A DNA stretch of 64,000 nucleotides, taken from the NCBI GenBank assembly GCA_035771165.1, contig JAWNZC010000314.1, positions 3,135,001 to 3,199,000 on the forward strand. The letters are read 5' to 3'. The notes under the pieces were generated by a model. That model did no database searches, was not told where the DNA came from, and was given only the letters and a program-made list of their open reading frames with translations. Below, in pieces: positions 23,070 through 34,200 of the stretch; the stretch's first letter is position 1, and the number at the start of each line of letters is the position of its first letter. A program made the position numbers and the translations under genes. Source of the stretch: Paragorgia papillata. Lineage: Eukaryota; Cnidaria; Anthozoa; Scleralcyonacea; Coralliidae.

Positions 23070-23345
23070 AGCTTTATTCTTCAATGTTGTTTGGCGGTTC
23101 GCATTTCTAGTATGGTAATGAGATGACGTCTATGTAGGCATTTGGCTTTCTTTCACTTTTTGGCAAGATAAACTACCTGAGAATTTTTGTGGAAAAACTC
23201 GTACAATATGGAACATGTTATTCAAACACACCATTAATGCAAGAATTGGGTTGTGTCACTCCTGCAAATAAATATTGTATAGATAATGATGCCTACTTTG
23301 GCGTCATCTCATCATTTTGTAAAACAAAAATCTCTATTAAAGCGC
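23070..23345. mobile_element. MITE, relative of 34998-35275
   Basis: TATGGTAATGAGATGACGTC...TGTAGGCATTTG pairs with GATGCCTACTTTGGCGTCATCTCATCATTTTG. Only the central half of the arms is well preserved. Confidence 0.6.
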
Positions 23346-23459
23346 AAAGATTGCTCCAATCTAAAAACAATTTCGTTGTTCAACTATTTGCCAAAGGTAG
23401 AACGTATTTAGGTGATAAAAATTTGGGGTTATATGCACATTAATTGTACTCTGTTTAAC

Positions 23460-25405
23460 GCCAGGCTATCCGATCGTCGGCGATCGTTGGATGCATTGTC
23501 CAAATAGAAATCATTCGGATTCTTGCGATGCTTCCGATCAGATCTGTGACTGTCTGGGACGTTACTTCAACCATGTTCACCTATCGTAACAATCTCAGAC
23601 GATCTGGAAGAGGAAAAATCCTCGATTCTTGCGACAAGTGAGAACTGACCAGGCTTTACTCGTTCGATTATCCAGCCTATTGTCATGTCTGCATTTATGT
23701 TTATAATATGCGCAGCAAAGTTATCAAATAAGAGATTGAGCCTTTGAAAAAGTTAACTGATAATTTTTGGTTCGCTTTTGCAAAAAGAGTTTGTTCGAAA
23801 AGCAAAGTTAAAAAGTTATCAACCTTCATTCAGCTCAGAGAAATTAAACTTCAAACTTCCGCCACGCACCTTCTTCAATGCAGCGGGAATTTTGACTTTC
23901 GCGACATTTCCCAATTGAGTAATTTCAGTTTTCAACTTTGGCTGGGTAAGCTTTTGATAATTATAGTTTTCTAACAATGGATCTCCAAGGCACATGTGCA
24001 TTGGAGTGAAGCAATAACAACAGATGGTTAAAAGAAGATGCAAATTTTTTTGCTCAATCGCTCCAACAACCTTTCTTATTAAAACATTTTTATTATCTGC
24101 ATCGCTAAAAACAAAACAAAAGATTAACTGACAGATATTTTCCATCTTTAGGCCTGCGCGCTAAACGTCGCACAATATCAGACGAATTTAATTCGAATTA
24201 ACTTCGTGGGTAATGCGACGTAAATGCGACGTCGAATTTCAGTCGAATCAGTTAACTGTTTTTACTTGGACTCGTTGAGTCTGAAAACGACTTCTTGAAG
24301 ACATATGGCGCCGAATTGTCACAGACAGATATATACGTCGCAGTTTCGTCGAATAAAGTTCAAATTAAATTCGTCTGAATTAAATTCGTTTATTGTGCGA
24401 CGTTTAACGCATGCAGGCCTTACAAACAATTTGAAAAGCATGTGTTTTTGTAGTGATTTATAGTGACAGCGGTTGGCGATTTATACAAAACATTATTTGT
24501 GCATGAGGGACCAATATGCAGGAATTTTGCGAAATAATTTATACTACTTTATAAAAACATATTAAATACTTCATATTTATCTTAACTTTTAGAAAAGTTA
24601 GATAAAAACCATAACAAAATGTTTCCTTTACCCCAAGAGGTGATAGATCACGACAAAGACTTGTAGATTTGTAAATCGAGTTGAGATGTAAATTTACATC
24701 CGCCATTATAAGCACCACAAGAAAGCACAAAAATAGAAAAACCCTATAGAACATTTGCTACCCTTAAACTTATTTCATAAGAAAATGTGCAGAATATAAG
24801 GAGCGGTTACTTTCACGAAGGCAGCTTTATAATATACTTAGGCGTCTATTTTGAAGTGGTTATTTTCGGAGAGAGCGATTACTTTTGAGCGATTTTAGAG
24901 TATATAGTGTTTTACGATGACACAATATAAATTAGTTTACTTTTAACCCTGACGGCAAAAGCTATAAACAGAAAAGAAGAGCGAATTGTTGCTTTCAATT
25001 ACTTGGAAAACGATACTGTCAACAGACTTCATTGCAGGATTTTAACTATAGACCAAAGGTAAAAATTATGTTTTGTTAACTGTTCACTGCGTGATGTAGA
25101 AGGTGCGGTCGTATGATATTTAAGAAGGACCATATGTTCGCATATACTATAGTATTAAAAGAACCGTGAAACAAGTGAATATTGTCTTTACAAGAGAAAG
25201 GAGTTTAAATAGACGAAACAAACACAAATATCAAATTAAGAAATGCAACACCTTAAACTACCACCCAAAAATATTACAACAAAAAAAACATCACTCTCTC
25301 GAATTTTAGGAAGTCGCTATTTAACTACTACATTAATGCCCCTGGTACAGTATATATATCGTCGCGTCTTCTCATTTCTGGCCGGCATCAGTCTCTCAAG
25401 TCTTA
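23460..25405. repeat. ~2-kb repeat family, copy B
   Basis: Tandem to copy C with a period close to 1.97 kb (TTGGATGCATT..CCAAATAGAA recurs 1,970 bp later). Identical over at least the ~216 bp at 24539-24754 and 26654-26869, so the duplication is recent. Confidence 0.85.
24151..24419. mobile_element. Harbinger-type MITE, 269 bp, TTA target duplication
   Basis: Ends GGCCTGCG...CTAAACGTCGCACAATA and TATTGTGCGACGTTTAACGCATGCAGGCC. Flanked by TTA at 24148-24150 and 24420-24422. Copies E (near 59845) and F (near 61275) of the host repeat read CTTTACAAAC with a single TTA, the empty site. A 3-bp TWA duplication with GG-rich ends is typical of PIF/Harbinger. Confidence 0.8.
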
Positions 25406-25434
25406 TGTATTAATTTTACTCTACTAACGGCAGC

Positions 25435-27540
25435 CTATTCGATCTTCGACGACCGTTGGATGCATTTTCCAAATAGAAATGATTCGGATTCTTGCGATGC
25501 TTCCGGTCAGATCTGTGACTGTCTGGGACGTTACTTCAACCATGTTCACACTTGCCGTAACAAATTCAGACGATCTGGAACAGGAAAAATCCCTAATTCT
25601 TACGACAAGTGAGAACCAGGATTTACTCGTTCGATTATCCAGCCTATTGCCATGTCTGCATTTATGTTTATAATATGCGCAGCAAAGTTAACAAATAAGA
25701 GTTGGCCTTTGAAAAAGTTACCTGATAATTTTTGGTTTGCTTTAGCAAAAAGAGTTTGTTCGAAAAGCAAAGTTAAAAAGTTTTCAACCTAATTCTTTCA
25801 GCTTTCAAACTTACGCCACACACCTTCAAAACAGCGGGAATTTTGACTTTCGCGACATTTCACAATAGAGTAATTTCAGTTTTCAACTTTGGCTGGGTAA
25901 GCTTTTGATTATTATAGTTTTCTAACAATGGATCTCCATGGCAGCTGTGGGGTGAAGCATGCAATAACAACAGCTGGTTAAAAGAAAATGCAATTTTTTT
26001 TGTCAAAAACTGAAATTATTTTTTCGCACAATCGCTCCAACAACCTTTCTTATTAAAACATTTTTATTATCTGCATCGCTAAAAACAAAACAAAAGATTA
26101 ACTGACAGATATTTTCGATCTTTAGGCCTGCGCTAAACGTCGCACAATATCAGACGAATTGAATTCGAATTAACTTCGTGGGTAATGCGACGTAAGTGCG
26201 ACGCCGAGTTAAACGTCGAATTTAACTGTTTTTTCTTGGACGCGTTGAGTCTGAAAACGACTTCTTGAAACATGGCGCCGAATTGTCACAGCCAGAAGAG
26301 AAACATTTAATTCGACACGACGATAATTCGTCGTGTAAATCCAAACGCATGCGTTTGATAATGCATTATCATCGCATTATCCGTCTGACTAAGACGAATT
26401 TAATTGCCGAGACGAATTTTAATTCGTGCGTCAAATTTAATCGAGTTCTACGTCGCAGTGAGTTTCGTCGAATAAAATTCAAATTAAATTCGTCTGAATT
26501 AAATTCGTTTATTGTGCGACGTTTAACGCAGGCCTTACAAACGATTTGAAAAGCATGTGTTTTTGTAGTGATTTATAGTGACAGCGGTCGGCGATTTATA
26601 CAAAACATTATTTGTGCATGAGGGACCAATATGCAGGAATTTTGCGAAATAATTTATACTACTTTATAAAAACATATTAAATACTTCATATTTATCTTAA
26701 CTTTTAGAAAAGTTAGATAAAAACCATAACAAAATGTTTCCTTTACCCCAAGAGGTGATAGATCACGACAAAGACTTGTAGATTTGTAAATCGAGTTGAG
26801 ATGTAAATTTACATCCGCCATTATAAGCACCACAAGAAAGCACAAAAATAGAAAAACCCTATAGAACATTTGCTACCCTTAAACTTATTTCATAAGAAAA
26901 TGTGCAGAATATAAGGAGCGGTTACTTTCACGAAGGCAGCTTTATAATATACTTAGGCGTCTATTTTGAATTTTCAAAAAAGGCCGATACAGTTTAATTC
27001 GTGAAGTGGTTATTTTCGGAGAGAGCGATTACTTTTGAGCGATTTTAGAGTATATAGTGTTTTACGATGACACAATATAAATTAGTTTACTTTTAACCCT
27101 GACGGCAAAAGGTGTAAGTTGAAAAGAAGAGAGAATTGTTGCTTTTAATTACTTGGAAAACGATACTGTCAACAGTCGGGATTTCATCTATAAATCTTAA
27201 CCAAAGGTATAGAAAAACATGTTTTACCTGTTGACTGTGTGATATAGAAAGTGTGGTCGTATGATTTTTAAAAAGGACCATATGTTCGCATTAAAAGGAC
27301 CATATGGCCGTATTAAAAGAACCGTGAAACAAGTGAACATTGTCTTTACAAGAAAAAGGAGTTGAAATCGGCGAAACAAACACAAATATCAAATTAATAA
27401 ATGCAACACCTTAAACTACCACCCAAAAATATTACAACAAAAAAAACATCACTTTCTCGAATTTTAGGAAGTCGCTATTTAACTACTACATTAATGCACT
27501 AGTACTAAACAACACGCGCAACACAGACGACCCACGAAAT
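25435..27540. repeat. ~2-kb repeat family, copy C
   Basis: Same block order as copy B. It holds a longer version of the Harbinger-type MITE, which accounts for much of its extra length. Confidence 0.85.
26125..26534. mobile_element. Harbinger-type MITE, 410-bp version
   Basis: Same GGCCTGCG ends and TTA flanks (26122-26124, 26535-26537) as 24151-24419, with about 140 bp more centre. The shorter copy B version therefore looks like an internal deletion. Confidence 0.8.
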
Positions 27541-27566
27541 ATATAGTTATATATAGTTATATATAG

Positions 27567-27615
<49 letters not shown>
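27538..27615. repeat. (TA)n microsatellite
   Basis: TATATAGT units grading into pure TA. Confidence 0.95.
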
Positions 27616-27619
<4 letters not shown>

Positions 27620-28500
27620 AACAGCTACTTTTAAAATGAGTGCGTGTTTTACTAGATAAATTAGGAGTTTTTAAAGTAGGAATTATGTATCTTGTGTTGA
27701 GATTCAAATATATTTTAAAAAAGCTATCTCATGTCTAGCACTTTCTGATAGAAAATAAAGTTGGCTTACTATTCACAGTATATATATGCAGAGCCTCTTT
27801 TAAGGATTTGGCCCCCGGAAATGCCATTTCCTGCATTCTGAGGGGTGATTTTTAAGAACACTGAAGGTCATAAAAAGAGTCTGAACTCATCAGCATGTTC
27901 ACTTTCAAATATAATACGGAAAATGTTGTGAGGAACTATAAAAAGATTTTTCGTCACCACATACATCTTATCAAAATAAGAACTATTTCACTAATATAAA
28001 GATTTATCTATACCTTTCTAACAACTGAAATTATTCAACTGACTTGCTTATCCATACACATTTTATCCCGGGGCAAAAAGGGACTTCTTCTGGGGTGTGT
28101 GGGAAAAATCAATTCGTGGGGGGCTCAAGGGAAAACTGGGGGACCTTGACCCCCCAATTATATAGCTAAAATGTATATATGAGGTTAACGCGGAGGCACA
28201 TAAGAGATTGTGAAGTAATTCAACAGTAAAACTTTGAAAATTAAATATTTTTTTCTAAACCGGTTTATTTAAAGCGCAGAGCCAGAGGATCGGAAACTCT
28301 CTTCGCACGTCACTAGTACTGTTGAATAACTGTGTAACATCTTTGCGTGTCCTTGAGTTTACGCTACTTTTAGCACTGAATGGCAAATCAACTTTGGAAA
28401 AAGAAAAATACTTCTCAAACTCATTAATATTTGATCATGAATTATCGTAGCCAATCCATAAACGTATACCACATCACATGCATGCATAGTTTTGATACCC
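27615..28500. repeat. Duplicated segment, copy 1 (partner 62992-64000)
   Basis: AGTTAAACAGCTACTT, CTTGTGTTGAGATTCAAAT, GAGGTTAACGCGGAG, AAACTCTCTTCGCAC and AAATCAACTTTGG recur in order in the partner. Copy 1 alone has an insertion at about 27790-28168. Confidence 0.8.
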
Positions 28501-28614
28501 AATGAAAACCTGTAGGAAACTTCCTAGTGAATTGGGTCACATTTCTTAAGCTGCATATTGTGAAATCAATGAAGAAAACCCCGCAAATCGCGGTGCGAAT
28601 ACTGGTTTGAGAAG

Positions 28615-30335
28615 CAAGATCAAACCATTACCAGAAATTAATGACAAAATGGCCACCGCTTGAAAGCCAATTTACATATATGCCTTAGAGGATGGCGTCC
28701 CATTTTGAACAGTAAATATATAAGGCGAATATATTAAAGTGGGAATTCTGCTTATTGAGTAGCTTGCCAACTATTTGCCGACCTCCTGATCTAAACAACA
28801 ACTATTATCCAATCATTCAGTCACCTATTTATTTGCATCAGGTATATCTACAATCCGCCAAATTGTGTTGAAAATAGTAAGCAAATAAGCAAGTGATCAT
28901 GATGCACCATTGGATTGCGGTAGGAATACTTTGGTATTGATACTTTAAAAATTGTCTTTGGTCAAATGTTCGAGAGTTGATTGCGAACCTCTATCTTGCA
29001 TGTAATAGATTACATAATATGCAATAATACATATTGACCAAATTAGCTGAAGTTGTATACCTCTAATTTAACAACTACCCGACTTCAGTAATGACAACAA
29101 GCCAATATGCATTTTAAACTCGCCATGATTGATGGAGGCTCAAACATTGACAAACGATAGCTCGAGAGATATAATCATTTGGCGGATCGTAGGCATACCT
29201 GATTTCAACAAATAAGGAAGTGAATAATTTGAAAATCGCTGGCGACATACTCAACGTGGTTTTCACTGTGACGTCACAAAATTCTAAAATGTTTATTATG
29301 AAACCTACAAAGTTGGTTGTTTTCTATATTTTGTAGATAGCTATTACGAGTCTTCCTGGAAAATTTTAAGTCAATACAAGTTTTCCTTCTCGAGTTACAG
29401 AGTTTTGAATTATATTACTGCTGACGTCAGCATAATTTTCAAATGTCGTTAAAAGCCACTTTGTACACACAGTTGAGCATGCAATGCTTGGTTGAGCTTT
29501 AGAAGAGATGTCTAATCATATCTGATGTACAATCTAAAGATTCTGGTTGAAACTACACTTTATATGAGCATTCGTTTTTTGGCCGCCATATTTGTGTACC
29601 TCGCAGACGCCAATTAGGTCGCATAAAGTGTAGTTTTTGCCACAGTTTTCCGGTTGTACATCAGATGCAATTAGACATCACTTCAAACAAAGCTTTATAC
29701 GTTGACTTGTGTACACAATGCGGCTTTTAACGACATTTGAAAATTATGCTGATGTCAGCAATAATATAATTCAAAACCCTAGCAACGGTTGTTGCTATGG
29801 CAACAATGACGTTTCAAAATGGCTTTACAGAATTATTTTAAAATCGGCGGCCTATTGATTACTCATACTTCAAGAAAACTTTTAATGAAAAAAAAATTGG
29901 GGGTCACCAAAGTTTTTTTCGAATTAAATTAGTTTGAAGGGTAATTGGCAGCCATTTTGAAAAGTCATTGTTGCCATAGCAACAACTGTTGCTATTTATT
30001 TGGTAACAGTTTTTGATTGTCAGACTGTTTAACTATGCATAACATCTAGTTTTATTCTTTTCCCGAATTGTTTCATCACGTATTTTGGACTCTCAAACTT
30101 GTATTTTCCATTTTTCAAGAAACTGTGTGGAGCCACCTTACAATTTTCCAGGAAGACTCGTAATAATGATCTACAAAATATATAAAACAACCAATCGTTT
30201 AGGTTTAATAATAAATATTTTAGAATTTTGTGACGTCACAGTGAAAACTACCTAATAAATTTGCCATTTTATAGAGGCAAATGTAAATTAGCGGTGGCCA
30301 TTTTGTCATCAATTCTGGTAATGACTAGTTTATCA
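28615..30335. mobile_element. Large fold-back element, arms of several hundred bp
   Basis: The outer arm ATTACCAGAA.TTAATGACAAAATGG/CCACCGCT at about 28625 pairs with AGCGGTGGCCATTTTGTCATCAATTCTGGTAAT near 30290-30325. Inner arms include GTGACGTCACAAAATTCTAAAA near 29270, complementary to 30215-30240, and TTTTGAATTATATTACTGCTGACGTCAGC near 29405, complementary to 29745-29785. A second inverted-repeat element (28815-28862 against 29178-29226) interrupts the left arm. Confidence 0.75.
28815..29226. mobile_element. Nested inverted-repeat insertion in fold-back arm
   Basis: CATCAGGTATATCTACAATC/CGCCAAAT pairs with ATTTGGCGGATCGTAGGCATACCTGAT. The fold-back right arm lacks this block, so it was inserted later. 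Its true ends may lie some tens of bases farther out. Confidence 0.6.
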
Positions 30336-30336
30336 T

Positions 30337-30434
30337 GTTTCATCAGGGGACTCCAAATTCGAAAACAATAAAAACCTCGGGGTTACGCCCTCGGTTTTTA
30401 TTTGTTTTCTCGTGTTTGGAACCCCTAATGAAAC
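30337..30434. mobile_element. Short hairpin MITE
   Basis: GTTTCATCAGGGGACTCCAA..CGAAAACAA faces TTGTTTTCTCGTGTTTGGAACCCCTAATGAAAC. Confidence 0.8.
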
Positions 30435-30454
30435 ACTCAAACTCGTGTTAGTTG

Positions 30455-30778
30455 GTTATAATGTTAAAGATGAGGCAATACGGGCAACATTTTTCTTCAA
30501 CTTGCAACGGAACATTGTACATGTTGCGCTGCAAGTTGAAAAGCGTTGTTGCACGTATTACCACCCACCTTAAACATTGTCACGCAACAATGATTTTGTT
30601 ATAAGTTGAAAAAACTTGTTGAAAAAAGTAGACTCCAGTTCTACTTGCTGCAACATGCTGTTTCAACTTGCATCAAAATCATTGTTGCGTGACAATGTTT
30701 AAGGTGTGTGGTAAAACGTGCAACAACGCTTTTCAACTTGCAACGCAACAATGTTGCAGCAATTTGTTGCTCAGCAGT
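30455..30778. mobile_element. Palindromic MITE rich in AACTTGCAAC
   Basis: AACTTGCAACGGAACATTG...CACCTTAAACATTGTCACGC is mirrored by GCGTGACAATGTTTAAGGTG...CAACTTGCAACGCAACAATG. It ends about 140 bp upstream of the gene B start codon. Confidence 0.75.
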
Positions 30779-30921
30779 ATTATTTCGCCTTAAGTTATTC
30801 GTAATAAAATGTGATCGGCACTTTAATCTTTAATAGTTCATATTCTAAACATTTAAATAAAACTTTTCTTCACAACTTCGTATAGTGATCCTTAACATCC
30901 GACTATACAGTCATTGAAGAT

Positions 30922-31228
30922 ATGTCAGCCCAAGACAGCAATATCAGAAGACCAAATCTCATTTTGATAAGATCGCTTTTTATAATTACACTGTTTTATT
31001 GTTTGTGGTCTACAAGACTGGCATTTGCTAACGGTGCAGAAGAAAGCTTTTGTGAGAAAAGATTGAGAGAGTATTATGAAGACCGTCGTGAGTATCGCAA
31101 ACAATGCATCTTCAACCCTGATGGTCGGTCGTCCAGCTGTTGCAAGCTCATCAAGGAAAGTCTTGAGGATAGAGTTCGTCAATACCGTATACTATGCCCT
31201 GAACGTGGTATCTTGGGGCCTGACGAAG
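30922..31228 (+). CDS. Gene B exon 1: signal peptide and Cys-containing domain
   Basis: The ATG at 30922 opens [11 protein letters not shown] then a hydrophobic core [17 protein letters not shown] and a likely cleavage after AFA|NG. The mature part is charged ([18 protein letters not shown]) with Cys at FC, QC, SCC and LC. The donor GACGAAG|GTAAAT follows 31228, phase 1. I do not recognise the mature domain. Confidence 0.8.
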
Positions 31229-34200
31229 GTAAATGTACAGTATAGCCAACCAGGCCATCACGCCAACTAGCCTTCCATTCCTTGCATTCCTTGCAATCCT
31301 TGCAATCCTTGCAATCCTTGCAATCCTTGCAATCCTTGCAATCCTTGCAATCCTTGCAATCCTTGCAATCCTTGCAATCCTTGCATTCCTTGCAATCCTT
31401 GGCATCCTTGTATTCCTTCATTCAACCAGCCAGGCAGCTGTCGCATCAATGGCGTAGCCAGGGTTCTGTCTTTGGGGGAGCGAAATTGGTCGAGCGTCGA
31501 AGACGCTAGAATCTCTCAGACTGCATTTCCTAGAATCTCTCAGACTGCATTTCCCGCATTCTGAGGCGAGATTTAAAAAAATAACTGATCGCCATAAATA
31601 GCAAAGTTTTGTTGTCTCCAAACCAAAACAATGTAGTACACATCAAAATTTATTGAGAATTATTTATGATAAGTACTAGTCGTATAATCTTACATTGCTT
31701 AAGGGGGATAAGGATTAAGTTGATTACACGTAAGCGCGACAGCACGTTTGTGCAGAATCACAAGGTCAAATATACGACCTTGATGAATTGTGCTACATTG
31801 CGTTTAACGTCGAAGCCGCAGATCGTTTAATATTTTCGTGCATATTAAAACAGTAATATATAGTAATATCATCACGAGTCAACTTGCTTCTCCCTTGCAG
31901 GCTTCACTACGTAACATCATTACCCCCCCCCCCCCCCCTCAATAAGTTTCTCCCCGGATTTAAACTTTTCACAGGAATGGCCTGGAAGACCATTGGGGGG
32001 GCGGTCGCCCCCCCTCGCCCCCCCCCCCCCTTGGCTACGCCACTGGCCTGCCATGTGGTTACGAAATTTTCCCGCCAATGGCCCCTCTAGTATTTATATG
32101 ATCTCTATGCTTCTAATGTCGATCAAATATCGAATACGAAATACCTCATAATAGTCCATATTTGGACACCGCTGTGATCTATAAACACATATGATGTTGC
32201 AACACTTTCATAAAAAAACAACACAAAACGTTATATATAGCCGGCATAGGCGAGAAACCTGGAATAACCTATGCAAATGGTGAAAATGTACAGTATGTAG
32301 GGGGTAAGGGAATTTTTTGTAAGAATAAAAATGTTAACAATTTAAAAAAAATAGATTATGTTAAACAAACCTATGCGTCATCTTTCTCTTAGTATCGCGA
32401 TGTGCATCTGCTCCATGCTGTAAAGGAGGAAATCGTAAAGGAGGATATCGTAAAGACGTTAGACAGTTATACCTGTGCAGATGTCGTTATAGTTACCGTG
32501 GAAGACGATGCCAGATACGAAATAACAGAGGTGACTAATTGTAATATTAAAATAAACTTTTAGTACAACTCGTCTATGCAGTTGCTTATCTATACCTTTT
32601 CATATCTTATCGCCACAATCTATAAATTCAGCATCTCAAAAATCTCTCATTATTTGAACAGTTATTTACCAATATTTCGGCTTTCTTGATAACCCACGTA
32701 TACGATGAATATTATGCACATTCAATTACGCAAGTAAAATTATCACATTAAACGCGTTCCAAGTGATTTTGGAAAATTCTAAAATACCGGATTTTAGTTC
32801 CTCGTGGTGGATAGATTATTTCAAAAATCTAGTGCAGACTGGAATGCTAGAGCTTGGTAATGTGCTTCACATGGAATGTCTATGGTTTTGCTTTTCATCA
32901 GTATTGCAGAGGGATATTGATCTGGTAGTGGAACATTGGAACACTCATAGCATACGGTCCTCAAGGCACAACACTATTGCTGGTAAACCTGAGGTGCTGT
33001 ATTACATACCAGAAAATTCAGGTGGCATTAGTTGTGATGTGTATATTTCAAATGAAGTAATACAGGGAGTTCAACATCACTGTGAACGTGAGGCAGATAG
33101 CAATGATTATGAGGAATATTTTCACTATGTCATGGAAACAGAAAGACTTTATTATCCCAACAGCCCAGAGGAATCCCTTGCTCTTTACGAAAGACTTTTA
33201 ACAATAGCACAGTAAAAGTATTAGACTGTCACAGAACTTTTAACTTGTGTTGTACTTGTATACTCAAACCATGCATGGAGGTAGGGGTGCTTTTTAAAAG
33301 AATATGATGGAAGAAATAATTATTGAAAGCTTATACGATTCTCAACTGTTTATTCATTTGTGCAATGCGTTTCTTGACAATCCAGAAGTACTGAAAATCC
33401 TTGGCCTTGTGGAGTAAACACTTGGACTTTCCTAGGAAGTCCTCTCCTTCCCAGTTACCATCGATTGCATCAGTCGCGTAGCCAGGGTTCTGTCTTTGGG
33501 GGAGCGAAATTGGTCGAGCGTCGAAGACGCTAGAATCTCTCAGACTGCATTTCCTAGAATCTGTCAGATTGCATTTCCCGCATTCTGAGGCGAGATTTAA
33601 AAAAATAACTGATCGCCATAAATAGCAAAGTTTTGTTGTCTCCAAACCAAAACAATGTACTACACATCAAAATTTATTGAGAATTATTTATGATAAGTCG
33701 TATAATCTTACATTGCTTAAGGGGGATAAGGATTAAGTTGATTACACGTAAGCGCGACAGCACGTTTGTGCAGAATCACAAGGTCAAATATACGACCTTG
33801 ATGAATTGCGCTACATTGCGTTTAACGTCGAAGCCGCAGATCGTTTAATATTTTCGTGCATATTAAAACAGTAATATATAGTAATATCATTACGAGTCAA
33901 CTTGCTCCTCCCTTGAAGGCTTCACTACGTAACATCATTACCCCCCCCCCCCCCCCCTCAACAAGTTTCTCCCCGGATTTAAACTTTTCACAGGAATGGC
34001 CTGGAAGACCATTAGGGGGGGGGGGGGGGGGGCGGTCGCCCCCCCTTGGCTACGCCACTGGCCTGCCATGTGTTTACCAAATTTTCCCGCCAATGGCCCC
34101 TCTTGTATTTATATGATCTCTATGCTTCTAATGTCGATCAAATATCGAATACGAAATACCTCATAATAGTCCATATTTCGACACCGCTGTGATCTATAAA

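Larger units (their letters stand above)
31446..32800 (+). repeat. Duplicated block copy 1: MITE plus EGF exon
   Basis: Nearly the same sequence as 33466-34786, including MITE, intron, EGF exon and 3' flank to ATACCGGATTTTAGT. Differences are few, including homopolymer lengths and a handful of substitutions in the exon. Confidence 0.9.

Noticed and set aside
23189..23443. 84-residue plus-strand frame
   Set aside because: It runs through the MITE arm at 23070-23345 and has no recognisable motif.
24539..24754. 71-residue minus-strand frame with a hydrophobic N-terminus, identical at 26654-26869
   Set aside because: Identity comes from the recent B/C duplication. Copies A, D and E do not keep the frame, so there is no sign of coding selection.
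31151..31509. Open frames repeating ARI, CKD, LQG or LQS
   Set aside because: Produced by the 9-bp tandem repeat in every frame of both strands.
33856..34116. Open frame through poly-C/poly-G near the second EGF block
   Set aside because: Lies within the MITE and depends on homopolymer length; the first copy reads differently.
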